64,000 bases of DNA from Ruminiclostridium_E sp964489095. Lineage in GTDB: Bacteria; Bacillota; Clostridia; Oscillospirales; Ruminococcaceae. The DNA lies in assembly GCA_964489095.1 (NCBI GenBank), contig CAZAXM010000002.1, positions 23,412 to 87,411 of the forward strand, in the 5' to 3' direction. The notes under the pieces were generated by a model, which ran no database searches, was not told the DNA's origin, and saw only the letters and a program-made list of their open reading frames with translations. The position numbers and the translations under genes were made by a program. Position 1 is the first letter of the stretch. The number at the start of each line of letters is the position of its first letter. Below, piece after piece: positions 35,851 through 44,686 of this stretch.

Positions 35851-37119
35851 ATGCAAGACCACATAGGTACGATTATTTTTATTGTAATTCTTGTATCTCT
35901 CTCGGCATTCTTCTCCGCGACCGAAACCAGCTTTACCAGCGCAAATAAGATCCGCCTTAAAAGTAAGGCAGATAACGGCTCGAAGGCAGCGGAGCGTGCG
36001 CTAAAAATAATCAACCGTTTCGACAAAACGCTTACAACGATTCTTGTTGGAAATAATGTCGTAAATATTCTTACGTCATCTCTCGCAACAGTTATGTGCA
36101 TCGACCTCTTTAAGGAAAACGGCTCGCTTATCTCGACTATTGCGACAACCTTTATAGTTCTCATCTTCGGCGAAATTCTCCCGAAAACAATTGCAAAATC
36201 ACACGCGGAAAGCTTTATCTGTGCGGTAAGCCTTCCCATAAGCATACTTATCACGGTCATGACGCCTGTTTCGGCATTCTTTCTCCTGCTTCAGAAGGGC
36301 GCGGGTAAGCTTTTCAGCGGTAAGGACAAGGAAGTAAGTATGACCGAACAGGAGCTTATGCACATAATTGACGAAATCGAGGACGAGGGCGTTCTTGAGG
36401 AACAGGAAAGCGACCTCGTAAGAAGTGCGCTTGTATTTGACGAAACGCTTGTTTCGGAGATCATAACGCCCCGCGTAAATATAACAGCTGTTGAAATTAA
36501 CGCGGACGCGGAAAAGGTCAAAGACCTCTTTCTCACGGAGTCATACTCGCGGCTTCCCGTATATGAAAAGACGATTGACCATATAGTCGGCGTAATTACC
36601 CAGAAGGACTTTTTCGAGAGAATGGTGCGCGGCGGGACGTTTAATATCCGCGATATTTTACAGGAAACGCTGCATATCCCCGACCTTATGAAGCTTTCCG
36701 ATGTTTTACGGCAGATGCAGAAGCGCAAGATTCACCTTGCGGTAGTTGTTGACCAGTACGGCGGAACGGAAGGGATAGTTACGCTTGAGGACATTCTCGA
36801 AGAACTTGTAGGAGAAATCTGGGATGAGGACGACGAGATTACTGCGCCTGTCAAGTTTATATCCGAAACTGTTTTTGAAACAACGGGCGAGGTGTCCCAG
36901 AACGACTTCAACCGCTTTTTTGAAGCGCGCGGAAACGACTTTAACCTTGACACCGAGAGCAATACTGTCGGCGGATGGATTTTCGAGCTTTTCGGGCGGA
37001 TTCCCGAAGCGGGCGAAACGATCGAAACGGAGCAGTTCCGTATAACTGTTGAAAGTCTTGATAATTATAGAATAGGAACGCTCAGATTTGAGATTTTAGA
37101 GTCGAAAAAGAGTGAGTAA
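35851..37119 (+). CDS. CNNM/CorC-family (hemolysin C-like) membrane protein
   Basis: 422 residues from ATG 35851 (GAAAGGAC upstream; a TTG at 35830 lies before that site and is unlikely). Domains in order: DUF21/CNNM membrane domain (about 1-180, starting with LSAFFSATETSFTSANK), paired CBS domains (about 200-330, with TPRVNITAVE and the VVDQYGGTEGIVTLEDI motif) and a C-terminal CorC/HlyC domain (NTVGGWIFELFG). These proteins are linked to magnesium and cobalt efflux. The last base of its stop overlaps the next gene. Confidence 0.93.
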   Translation: MQDHIGTIIFIVILVSLSAFFSATETSFTSANKIRLKSKADNGSKAAERALKIINRFDKTLTTILVGNNVVNILTSSLATVMCIDLFKENGSLISTIATTFIVLIFGEILPKTIAKSHAESFICAVSLPISILITVMTPVSAFFLLLQKGAGKLFSGKDKEVSMTEQELMHIIDEIEDEGVLEEQESDLVRSALVFDETLVSEIITPRVNITAVEINADAEKVKDLFLTESYSRLPVYEKTIDHIVGVITQKDFFERMVRGGTFNIRDILQETLHIPDLMKLSDVLRQMQKRKIHLAVVVDQYGGTEGIVTLEDILEELVGEIWDEDDEITAPVKFISETVFETTGEVSQNDFNRFFEARGNDFNLDTESNTVGGWIFELFGRIPEAGETIETEQFRITVESLDNYRIGTLRFEILESKKSE

Positions 37120-37676
37120 TGATTTTTTATCTGTGTATTTCCGTGGTTGCGGTCTGCGGCTTTACAGCCGATATGATCTTACGGTATATGGAAAAAATCC
37201 GCTCGTTCGGAATGGAAACGCGGCTGCATTATATTAAAGGTAAGATTATTCCGATCGAGGATTTTATTCCGCATAATATAACGCTTCTTACCGTTTTCTT
37301 TTCCGCGTTCGGAATTGCCGGCATATTACTTAAGCTTCTTTCTATAAACGGCTTTGTTGTTTTCCCAATCGCGGTTATGTGCGGAATGTTCGCAAACTTT
37401 TTTACGGTAAGGCTTCTTCGCCGCATAAGAAGCCGACCTATTCCAAAAAACGAGGATCTAAGCGAATGTGAAGCGTTCTGCATGGAGGATATTCCCTCGG
37501 ATGGCTACGGGAAGGTCTGTGTGAAATGGGACGGGCGGAGTTACGTTTTTCCGGCAGTTCCTGCGAATGAAAAAGCGTTATGTGCCGGAGATAGGGCTAT
37601 TATTCTTTATCGGACGGAAGATGTTTGTTTCGTTGAGAAGCCTGAACGGCTTATAGACGCGCTGAATGAGCAGTAG
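37119..37676 (+). CDS. membrane protein with an NfeD-like soluble domain
   Basis: 185 residues. A hydrophobic segment at the N-terminus (1-20) and two more at about 55-75 and 80-98, followed by a soluble beta-rich domain (DGYGKVCVKWDGRSYVFPAV, then AGDRAIILYRTEDVCFVEKP) with the strand pattern of the NfeD OB fold. That match is by pattern only. Its ATG overlaps the stop of the CNNM gene (TAATG), so the two are translated together and may act together in the membrane. Confidence 0.65.
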   Translation: MIFYLCISVVAVCGFTADMILRYMEKIRSFGMETRLHYIKGKIIPIEDFIPHNITLLTVFFSAFGIAGILLKLLSINGFVVFPIAVMCGMFANFFTVRLLRRIRSRPIPKNEDLSECEAFCMEDIPSDGYGKVCVKWDGRSYVFPAVPANEKALCAGDRAIILYRTEDVCFVEKPERLIDALNEQ

Positions 37677-37703
37677 CGCGGTTTGTTGAAAGGAAATGAG
37701 ATC

Positions 37704-38591
37704 ATGTCGGGTGTTGAAACACTAAGAGTTGCCGTTTTACAGATTGACGCGGGGAAAAATGCGGAGGAAAACCGCGTGATCGGCGAAAATGCCTGCCGCG
37801 AGGCGAAAAGAATGGGCGCGGAGCTGGCTGTATTTCCCGAAATGTTTTCTTGTGGTTACAATATACCTGAAAATCCTGACGAGCTAAAGGAATTGGCAGT
37901 TCCTGCGGACGGGGAGTTTGTTTCCTTTTTTGGACATCTGGCTTCGGAGCTTGATATGGCGATAGCAGTTTCTTTTCTCGAAAGCTATGAGCCGCTGCCG
38001 AGAAATTCGGTACGGCTTTACGACCGATTCGGCAGGAGCCTGTTCACATACGCTAAGGTTCACACCTGCGATTTCGGCGATGAAAAGCGGCTCACGCACG
38101 GCGACGGTTTTTTCACCGCGCCGCTTGAAACAAATTCGGGAACGGTAAACGTCGGCGCAATGATATGCTTTGACAGGGAATTTCCCGAAAGCGCACGTAT
38201 ACTGATGTTACAGGGCGCGGAGCTTATAATTGTTCCGAACGCGTGTCCTATGGAAATAAACCGGATTTCCCAGCTTCGCGGGCGTGCCTATGAAAATATG
38301 CTCGGAATTGTTACGGTAAATTATCCGGAGGGAAAGCCCGACTGTAACGGGCATTCCACTGCGTTCGACGGGATAGCGTATGTTCCGGATATGTGCGGTT
38401 CGCGCGATACGATGCTGCTTGACGCGGGCGTGCAGGCGGGGGTTTACACGGTTGATATCCCGATAGCGAAAATACGTGAGTACAGAAGTCGCGAGGTTCA
38501 CGGCAATGCTTACCGCCGTCCCGAATTTTATGGTGCGCTGATCGAAAACGAGAAAAAGCCGCCGTTTGTTCGGGAGGATTTCAGAAATTAG
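37704..38591 (+). CDS. carbon-nitrogen hydrolase (nitrilase superfamily)
   Basis: 295 residues from ATG 37704 (AAAGGA 9 nt upstream). The Glu-Lys-Cys triad is seen in VFPEMFSCGY, TYAKVHTCDFG and MICFDREFPESA. The family hydrolyses amides, including N-carbamoylputrescine, omega-amides and deaminated glutathione; the substrate cannot be named here. It follows the NfeD-like gene after 27 nt and may be in the same transcript. The cys T-box unit begins after it. Confidence 0.9.
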   Translation: MSGVETLRVAVLQIDAGKNAEENRVIGENACREAKRMGAELAVFPEMFSCGYNIPENPDELKELAVPADGEFVSFFGHLASELDMAIAVSFLESYEPLPRNSVRLYDRFGRSLFTYAKVHTCDFGDEKRLTHGDGFFTAPLETNSGTVNVGAMICFDREFPESARILMLQGAELIIVPNACPMEINRISQLRGRAYENMLGIVTVNYPEGKPDCNGHSTAFDGIAYVPDMCGSRDTMLLDAGVQAGVYTVDIPIAKIREYRSREVHGNAYRRPEFYGALIENEKKPPFVREDFRN

Positions 38592-38632
38592 CCGAGCGCG
38601 GATTTTCGCGTTATTTCAATTGCAATTCACAC

Positions 38633-38661
38633 TTGACAACCCTTTCGGAATATGATAAAAT
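38633..38661 (+). promoter_or_regulatory. promoter of the cysE-cysS T-box unit
   Basis: TTGACA (38633-38638), 17-nt spacer, TAAAAT (38656-38661) with extended -10 TGA. Confidence 0.9.
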
Positions 38662-38667
38662 GTGAAT

Positions 38668-38907
38668 ATGTTATAAAAGGCGCTGAGGCATTCAGAGTAC
38701 CCGCAGTACCGCCTTACAGAGAGCCGCAGTCGGTGAAAAGCGGCAGGTACGGGCAGCGGTGAAGTGCGCTTGCCGAGCCGACGGGAGGAATAAAGTATTC
38801 CCGTCCGTTTCCCGCGTTAAGGGTTACGAGCCTGTATTTTACAGGGAATCGAAGTGGAACAGTGTATTTTTACGCCTTCGCAGTTTTCTGCGGAGGTTTT
38901 TGTTTTT
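38668..38907 (+). ncRNA. T-box leader specific for tRNA-Cys
   Basis: Stem I landmarks are present: an AGAGAG bulge motif after the first arm, a CGGTGAAAAGCGGC distal loop, and GTGAAG followed by the specifier TGC (Cys) about 38764-38772. The antiterminator T-box appears as AAGTGGAACAG at 38852-38862; its TGGA matches the UCCA end of tRNA-Cys, whose discriminator base is U. A competing terminator follows. Low charged tRNA-Cys should allow read-through into cysE and cysS, which agrees with both genes. Confidence 0.88.
38875..38907 (+). terminator. T-box terminator hairpin before cysE
   Basis: CCTTCGCAG / CTGCGGAGG stem with a TTTT loop and an eleven-base U-rich tail; 11 nt before the cysE start. 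Confidence 0.9.
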
Positions 38908-38918
38908 TGGAGGGCAAA

Positions 38919-39581
38919 ATGTTCAAAAAAATAAAAGAGGACATAAAGTCCATTCGCGAGCGCGACCCCGCTGTAAAAAGCGATCTAGAGGTATTTTTTC
39001 TCTATCCGAGCTTTAAGGCGATACGTGCATACCGCCGCGCGCATAAGTTGTACCTGAAAAAGCACTACTTTCTGGCACGCTGGATTTCTCAGCGCGCGCT
39101 TCACAAAACGGGCATTGAGATCCACCCCGGCGCGACTATCGGGAAGGGCTTATTTATCGACCACGGAAGCGGCGTTGTTATCGGTGAAACCACGATAATC
39201 GGCGACAACTGTACGATTTATCAGAACGTCACTTTAGGCGGAACGGGTAAGGACGTCGGAAAGCGCCACCCCACTCTCGGAAACAACGTGCTTGTCGGAG
39301 CGGGCGCGAGGGTTCTCGGTCCGTTCAAGGTCGGCGATAACGCGAAAATCGCGGCGAATGCGGTAGTTTTAAGCGAGGTGCCGCCGAACTGTACCGCGGT
39401 CGGCGTTCCCGCGAGGGTTGTAAAGCGCGACGGCGTAAGAGTGAACGTTGCGCGGGAGCTTGACCAGATCCACATTCCCGACCCTGTATCGCAGCAGTTC
39501 TGTCAGCTTCAGGGTGAAATCGAGCGGCTTCAGAAACAGCTTGACGTTATTAAAAATGACATAAAAAAGGAAGGTAATTAA
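38919..39581 (+). CDS. cysE: serine O-acetyltransferase
   Basis: 220 residues from ATG 38919 (GGAGGG 5 nt upstream; earlier in-frame codons lie in the terminator). Short-form SAT: N-terminal helical part (FLYPSFKAIRAYRRAHKLY), then left-handed hexapeptide repeats (IEIHPGATIGKG, FIDHGSGVVIGETTII) with the catalytic His in IDHGSG, and a C-terminal helix. It makes O-acetylserine for cysteine synthesis. Controlled by the T-box and followed 1 nt later by cysS. Confidence 0.95.
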   Translation: MFKKIKEDIKSIRERDPAVKSDLEVFFLYPSFKAIRAYRRAHKLYLKKHYFLARWISQRALHKTGIEIHPGATIGKGLFIDHGSGVVIGETTIIGDNCTIYQNVTLGGTGKDVGKRHPTLGNNVLVGAGARVLGPFKVGDNAKIAANAVVLSEVPPNCTAVGVPARVVKRDGVRVNVARELDQIHIPDPVSQQFCQLQGEIERLQKQLDVIKNDIKKEGN

Positions 39582-39582
39582 A

Positions 39583-40992
39583 ATGCAGCTTTATAATACG
39601 GCTTCAAGAAAAAAGGAAGAATTTATCCCGCGCTTTGAGGGTAAGGTAAGTATGTACACCTGTGGTCCGACCGTATATCATTACGCGCATATCGGTAATC
39701 TGCGCAGCTATATTATGGAGGACGTCCTCGAAAAATACCTGCGCTTTATCGGCTACGATGTAAAACGCGTTATGAACATTACAGATGTCGGACATCTTAC
39801 CAGCGACGGCGATACGGGCGATGATAAAATGCTCAAGGGCGCAAAACGCGAGCATAAAACGGTTATGGAAATTGCAAAATTCTATACCGACGCTTTTTTC
39901 GAGGACTGCAAAAAGCTCAATATCAAGCGTCCCGACGTTGTTGAGCCTGCAACGCAGTGTATTGACGAATTTATCCGCATTATTTCATCTCTGATTGAAA
40001 AGGGGTATGCTTATGAGGCGGGCGGAAATATTTATTTTGACACCTCCAGACTTGAAAAATACTATGTTTTCAATGATTTCAAGGAGGAAGATTTAGCAGT
40101 CGGCGTGCGCGAGGGCGTCGAGGAGGATTCCAACAAGCGCAACAAGGCGGACTTTGTACTGTGGTTTACAAAATCCAAGTTCGACGACCAGGAGCTTAAA
40201 TGGGACAGTCCGTGGGGAGTTGGCTATCCCGGCTGGCACATTGAATGCTCGTGCATCAGTATGAAGCATCTCGGCGAGTATCTTGACATTCACTGCGGCG
40301 GTATCGACAACGCATTCCCGCATCACACCAACGAAATCGCGCAGAGCGAGGCTTATCTCGGACACGAATGGTGCAATTTCTGGTTCCATATTCTTCATCT
40401 CAACACGAATGACGGAAAAATGAGCAAGTCGAAGGGCGAGTTCCTGACCGTTTCGCTGCTTGAGGAAAAGGGATACGACCCCGTTGTTTACCGCTTCTTC
40501 TGCTTACAGTCGCATTATCGCAAGTCGCTCGTTTTCACATACGAAAACCTTGACAACGCGGCGGGTGCGTACAACAAGCTTATCACAAAAGTCGCGGCTT
40601 TGCTTAAGGCTGAGCAGGGTGAAATTGAACAGGAAAAATACGACGGGCTTATGAACGGTTTTCGTGCCGCACTCGATAACGACCTTAACACATCTCTTGC
40701 AATAACGGCGGTGTATGATGTTTTAAAGGCGGACGCGACTGCTGCGACAAAGCTTGCGCTTCTGCGTGAATTTGACAAGGTGCTTTCCCTGAACCTTATC
40801 GAAGCTGCACAGAAAACGGGAAACGAGCCAAAGGACGATATTCCCGACGAGGTTAAGGCACTTGCCACGCAGCGTACTGAGGCGAGAAAAGCAAAGAATT
40901 TTGCGCTTGCAGACGAGCTTCGCGACAAAATTTCCGCCCTCGGATATATAATTGAGGAAACAAGGCAGGGAACTAATATCCGAAAGGCTTGA
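39583..40992 (+). CDS. cysS: cysteinyl-tRNA synthetase
   Basis: 469 residues. Class I synthetase with HIGN in YHYAHIGNLRSY, zinc-binding Cys/His positions (Cys in MYTCGPTVYHY, GWHIECSCIS, CGGIDNAFPHHTNE) and the KMSKSKGEF signature. The anticodon-binding C-terminus has RTEARKAKNFALADELRD. With cysE it forms the usual Firmicutes cysE-cysS pair behind a cys T-box. Its end overlaps the promoter of the next gene. Confidence 0.98.
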   Translation: MQLYNTASRKKEEFIPRFEGKVSMYTCGPTVYHYAHIGNLRSYIMEDVLEKYLRFIGYDVKRVMNITDVGHLTSDGDTGDDKMLKGAKREHKTVMEIAKFYTDAFFEDCKKLNIKRPDVVEPATQCIDEFIRIISSLIEKGYAYEAGGNIYFDTSRLEKYYVFNDFKEEDLAVGVREGVEEDSNKRNKADFVLWFTKSKFDDQELKWDSPWGVGYPGWHIECSCISMKHLGEYLDIHCGGIDNAFPHHTNEIAQSEAYLGHEWCNFWFHILHLNTNDGKMSKSKGEFLTVSLLEEKGYDPVVYRFFCLQSHYRKSLVFTYENLDNAAGAYNKLITKVAALLKAEQGEIEQEKYDGLMNGFRAALDNDLNTSLAITAVYDVLKADATAATKLALLREFDKVLSLNLIEAAQKTGNEPKDDIPDEVKALATQRTEARKAKNFALADELRDKISALGYIIEETRQGTNIRKA

Positions 40993-41017
40993 CGAAACGC
41001 CGAAAACGTATTATAAT
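40989..41017 (+). promoter_or_regulatory. promoter of the cyclophilin lipoprotein pair
   Basis: TTGACG (40989-40994, overlapping the cysS stop), 17-nt spacer, TATAAT (41012-41017). A second TATAAT lies at 41021-41026. Confidence 0.82.
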
Positions 41018-41054
41018 AGGTATAATACAAGGCATTATTGCGAAAGGAAAACCT

Positions 41055-41819
41055 ATGAAGCTTAAAAAAATTGCGGCGGCAATCGCGGCGGCAGGCGTTT
41101 TATCGCTTTCGGGCTGTTCGCTTCTCGGAACAGGCTCCACAGCGAGCAGCGGGCTTACAAGCTATGATTTCAGTCAGATGGAGTTTGTTCAGTTCAACGA
41201 GCCTTACGAGGGACAGCCGCTTGCAGTAATTGAAACGACAAAGGGAACGATCGAAGCGGTGCTTTATCCCGAATACGCGCCGAATACGGTCGATAATTTC
41301 GTCAACCGTGTAAACGACGGCTTTTATAACGATAAGGACATTTACGGGATAGTTGAACAGGCACTCTTTCTTACGGGCGCTTGCAACGAGGAGGGAACTC
41401 AGGGCTACACCAATGACGGCGAGCTTATCCCGAACGAGTATTCCGTCAACCTCTGGACATTCAAGGGCGCACTTTGTTCTTTTAATGGGAATAAGGGTTA
41501 CGGCGACAGCAGATTCTTTATTGTAAACGACAAGAAGATAACGGAAGAGGAGGACGCGGAGCTTCGTTCGTTTGTTGACAGCGAAGGAAACCGCAGAATG
41601 CCTGACGAGGTTATCGACAAGTACATCGAAAAGGGCGGCGTTATCCATATCGCCGCGAGTTATACTGTTTTCGGGCAGGCAATCTCGGGATTCGACGTTA
41701 TCGAAGCAATTTCGGCGGTAAGCGTTGACGAAACGACGGCGCGCCCGACAGAAGAACTGAAAATCAAGAGCATTACGCTTACAGAATACCATGTGGACGA
41801 AAGGGGGCTTTCCGAATGA
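41055..41819 (+). CDS. cyclophilin-type peptidyl-prolyl isomerase lipoprotein (first of two)
   Basis: 254 residues from ATG 41055 (GAAAGGAAA upstream). Lipobox LSLSGC at about residue 20, then a cyclophilin-like domain (VIETTKGTIEAVLYPEYAPNTVDNFVNRVNDG, split by YNDKDIYGIVEQALFLTG). The active-site arginine pattern of classic cyclophilins (FHRVI, QGGD) is changed to IVEQALFLTGA, so isomerase activity may be weak. Probably a cell-surface folding factor. Overlaps the next, paralogous gene by 4 nt. Confidence 0.85.
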   Translation: MKLKKIAAAIAAAGVLSLSGCSLLGTGSTASSGLTSYDFSQMEFVQFNEPYEGQPLAVIETTKGTIEAVLYPEYAPNTVDNFVNRVNDGFYNDKDIYGIVEQALFLTGACNEEGTQGYTNDGELIPNEYSVNLWTFKGALCSFNGNKGYGDSRFFIVNDKKITEEEDAELRSFVDSEGNRRMPDEVIDKYIEKGGVIHIAASYTVFGQAISGFDVIEAISAVSVDETTARPTEELKIKSITLTEYHVDERGLSE

Positions 41820-42775
41820 AAGGGTTGTTTAAAAAGACAGCAGTGCTTGCGGCGGGGGTGATGCTTCTTGCGTCGCTTTCGGGCTGTGGCGAGGAGAGTA
41901 AGCAGGTCGGCAATGTCGGAGATATAAAGCTTGAGGAAGGCGACGTTTACGCTGTAATAAGCATAATGGATTACGGTGATATTACGGCGAAGCTTTTCCC
42001 GGAAGCTGCTCCGGAATCGGCGGCGCGCTTTATTGCATATTCCGAGCAGGGCTACTACGATATGAAAAATATTCACCGTGTAATTGACAATTTTGCGATA
42101 CAGGGCGGTTCGCTTAACGGCGACGGAACAGACGGAGAAATTCCCGACGCGGACTATGTTCCGATAGAAGTAAACGAGAACGTGCGGCATTTTTACGGCG
42201 CACTTTGCTTTGCGGCAAATTCAAAGGGAAGTTTCGGACAGTTTTATATTGTCGATAATAAAACCCCGCAGGATATTACAGGGGCGATCGAAAGCCTTTC
42301 CGCGCAGCTTGCGGACGAGTCGATAGTTTCGCGGCTTCTCCCTGAGGACAAGCAGATGTATGAGGAGTACCTGAATAATCTCAAGAATATGCCAGAAGCG
42401 GTACTTGAAAAATATGAAACGCGCGGCGGGCTTTATGAGCTTGACGGGAAGGAAACCGTTTTTGGACAGGTTATTGACGGATTTGATGTTTTAGAGGCAA
42501 TTTCCGAGTGTGAGGTTGTAACTGGAAATGCGATCGACGATGAAACAGGCAAAGCTTCTAAGCCTCTCGATGAAATTGTTATCGAAAAAATTGAGATAAT
42601 AAGAATCGAACCCGAAGTTACCGAAGAAACAACCACGAAAAAGGGTCAGAAAACCACCACAACAACGCAGATCATCGCAGAAACGGTTGAAACGACAACC
42701 GCCGAAACAACCACGCCTGAAACAGAGCATTCGCTCGATACTTTAGTAAGTATCGAAACGATGGCTGCTGAATAA
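41816..42775 (+). CDS. cyclophilin-type peptidyl-prolyl isomerase lipoprotein (second), Thr-rich tail
   Basis: 319 residues. Signal peptide and lipobox ASLSGC at about residue 23. The cyclophilin domain (AVISIMDYGDITAKLFPEAAPESAARF, NIHRVIDNFAIQGG) retains the HRV and QGG motifs better than its neighbour, with a helical insertion at about 160-215. The last 60 residues are Thr/Glu-rich (ETTTKKGQKTTTTTQ), a flexible tail. Coupled by overlap to the upstream gene; together they look like a duplicated extracytoplasmic foldase pair. Confidence 0.88.
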   Translation: MKGLFKKTAVLAAGVMLLASLSGCGEESKQVGNVGDIKLEEGDVYAVISIMDYGDITAKLFPEAAPESAARFIAYSEQGYYDMKNIHRVIDNFAIQGGSLNGDGTDGEIPDADYVPIEVNENVRHFYGALCFAANSKGSFGQFYIVDNKTPQDITGAIESLSAQLADESIVSRLLPEDKQMYEEYLNNLKNMPEAVLEKYETRGGLYELDGKETVFGQVIDGFDVLEAISECEVVTGNAIDDETGKASKPLDEIVIEKIEIIRIEPEVTEETTTKKGQKTTTTTQIIAETVETTTAETTTPETEHSLDTLVSIETMAAE

Positions 42776-43166
42776 TTTCCGTTAAGGCGATAACGCGCAA
42801 AGATTATGCGCGGTCGCTTTTCGTCAGATTGTATAAATGAGCAGGACGCAAGTGTGCAATATGACGGAAAATATGCAGGAAAGGTGTGCATCGTTTTTGT
42901 GCGCTGCTGCTTTAAATCTGCATAAATACAGCCATTTCTGTGCCGTTATCGTAATGTCGTACAGCTTTTCGATAAATCTGTTTCAGAGATTACGAGTCGT
43001 TTCCGGGTTCTGGAACGGCGCTTCCGATCTCTTTTTCGACAATCTGACGGCGCAGAAATTCCTGCTTTTTTTCGGAAAGTTTTCGTAAAAAAATTATTCG
43101 GGCGGTATACTTTCCGCTGAAATGACAAAAATATATGGTGAAAACGTAGATTTTCGTAAAAAGGTC
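42776..43166. other. gene-free stretch upstream of the murA promoter
   Basis: About 390 nt. A CGCGCA / TGCGCG hairpin at about 42796-42815 may end the cyclophilin transcript, although its U-tract is poor. Short open frames on both strands lack ribosome-binding sites and family signs. Nothing else was recognised. Confidence 0.4.
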
Positions 43167-43195
43167 TTTTCAAACGGGAAAAAATGTGATATAAT
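43167..43195 (+). promoter_or_regulatory. promoter of murA
   Basis: TTTTCA (43167-43172), 17-nt spacer, TATAAT (43190-43195) with extended -10 TGA; the -35 is poor. Confidence 0.7.
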
Positions 43196-43201
43196 ATGAA
43201 G

Positions 43202-43347
43202 GTACTGCGCTATTGAAGTTCGGGTAAAGGTCGGTGGTTCACCTGCTTTTATCGGGATTTCTTACGGGCAGCTGTGCGCTCCTCTGTGACACCTGCCGCG
43301 CCGCTGTGGGGAACAGGCGGCAAAAATAACAGCTAAGAGGTATTATT
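43202..43347 (+). promoter_or_regulatory. structured 5' leader of murA
   Basis: About 145-nt untranslated leader. Hairpin GGTG-GTT-CACC at 43233-43243 extended by TAAAG pairing below it. A second element: closing stem AGCTGT (43270) / ACAGCT (43329) around TGCCGC (43294) / GCGGCA (43317), inside which CTGT / ACAG stacks directly. The closing stem ends just before the AAGAGG ribosome-binding site. No known riboswitch was recognised. Confidence 0.5.
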
Positions 43348-44628
43348 TTGGAAAAATTTATTATAAATGGCGGTAAGCGACTTACCGGAGAGGTCGAAAT
43401 AAGCGGCGCGAAGAACGCGGCGGTTGCGATCATTCCTGCGGCTTTGCTTGCCGAAGAACCTTGTACACTTGAAAATGTTCCGAACATAAACGACGTTTCG
43501 ATAGATCTGCGTATTTTGCGTGAGCTTGGCGCGGAGGTAACTGTTATAAATAATTCTACTATCCGTATCGACCCGAAAAACGTGCGCGACGTTCCTGTTC
43601 CGTATGAGCTTGCGCGTTCTATGCGCGGTTCTTACTATTTTTTAGGGACAATGCTTAGTAAATTCCGTCATGCCCACGTTCCTATGCCGGGCGGCTGCGA
43701 TCTCGGTGACCGACCGATGGATCAGCATTTAAAATGCTTCCGTGCGCTCGGAGCGAAGTGTGTTATTGAACATGGAAGCGTTGATATGCAGGCGGATTTC
43801 CTTTTCGGCACGCAGATTTATTTCGATAAGGTTTCGGTTGGCGCGACTATAAACGCAATTCTCGCTGCGGTAAAGGCTGAGGGGCTTACTATCCTCGAAA
43901 ATGCCGCGAAAGAGCCGCATATCGTTGACCTTGCGAACTTCCTGAACTCAATGGGCGCGGATATTATGGGCGCGGGAACTGATGTTATAAAAATCAAGGG
44001 CGTTCCCCACCTGCATGGTACGACGTATTCGATTATCCCCGATCAGATCGAGGCGGGAACGTTTATGATTGCCGTTGCCGCGACAAAGGGCGACGCTATT
44101 ATAAAGAATGTCATTCCGAAGCATCTCGAACCGATCACATCAAAGCTCCGCAAAATCGGAGTTATCGTTATGGAGTATGACGACAGCGTTCGCGTTATCG
44201 GACAGGACTCCTACGAGAGAATTTCCGTTAAGACAATGCCGCACCCCGGTTTCCCGACGGATATGCAGCCGCAGCTTGCCGCGCTGCTTACTTTAGCCAA
44301 GGGGACAAGCATTATAAACGAGAGCATTTTCGACAATCGTTTCAGATATGCGGACGAACTGAGAAGAATGGGCGCGGATATATCGGTTGACGGAAAGGTT
44401 GCGGTTATCGAGGGCGTTGACCACCTCACTGGTGCGCCGGTAAAGGCGGCTGACCTTCGCGCGGGCGCAGCGCTTATAATTGCGGGTCTGAGCACTCAGG
44501 GCACGACTGAAATAGAGGATATTTTCCATATCGAACGAGGCTACGAGAATATGGATCTTAAGCTGCGTAAGATGGGCGCTGATATTACAAAGCGTTCGTT
44601 TCCCGACACTATACGGGAAGCACTCTGA
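43348..44628 (+). CDS. murA: UDP-N-acetylglucosamine 1-carboxyvinyltransferase (MurA)
   Basis: 426 residues from TTG 43348 (AGAGGT 7 nt upstream; MEKFIINGGKRLTGEVEISGAKN). Transfers enolpyruvate from PEP to UDP-GlcNAc, the first committed step of peptidoglycan synthesis. The catalytic cysteine is in HVPMPGGCDLGDRP, and the SGAKNA and PHPGFPTDMQPQ substrate-binding segments are present. Length and motifs are full. It has its own promoter, a structured leader and a terminator. The window also holds murD/murL, alr and glmM for the same pathway. Confidence 0.97.
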   Translation: MEKFIINGGKRLTGEVEISGAKNAAVAIIPAALLAEEPCTLENVPNINDVSIDLRILRELGAEVTVINNSTIRIDPKNVRDVPVPYELARSMRGSYYFLGTMLSKFRHAHVPMPGGCDLGDRPMDQHLKCFRALGAKCVIEHGSVDMQADFLFGTQIYFDKVSVGATINAILAAVKAEGLTILENAAKEPHIVDLANFLNSMGADIMGAGTDVIKIKGVPHLHGTTYSIIPDQIEAGTFMIAVAATKGDAIIKNVIPKHLEPITSKLRKIGVIVMEYDDSVRVIGQDSYERISVKTMPHPGFPTDMQPQLAALLTLAKGTSIINESIFDNRFRYADELRRMGADISVDGKVAVIEGVDHLTGAPVKAADLRAGAALIIAGLSTQGTTEIEDIFHIERGYENMDLKLRKMGADITKRSFPDTIREAL

Positions 44629-44641
44629 CAAAACACATAAC

Positions 44642-44675
44642 GGGCTGTTGCGGTGCGCTGCAACAGCCCCTTTTT
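44642..44675 (+). terminator. terminator of murA
   Basis: GGGCTGTTGC..G / ..GCAACAGCCC stem followed by five Ts. Confidence 0.92.
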
Positions 44676-44686
44676 GAGGTAAAAAT

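Noticed and set aside
43019..43032. CTTCCGATCT string resembling sequencing-adapter sequence
   Set aside because: Only ten bases match and the flanks do not continue the adapter; chance is likely.
42837..43173. Short open frames on both strands before murA, with a helix-like minus-strand stretch
   Set aside because: No start with a ribosome-binding site, frame breaks, and no family recognised; a gene remnant is possible but unsupported.
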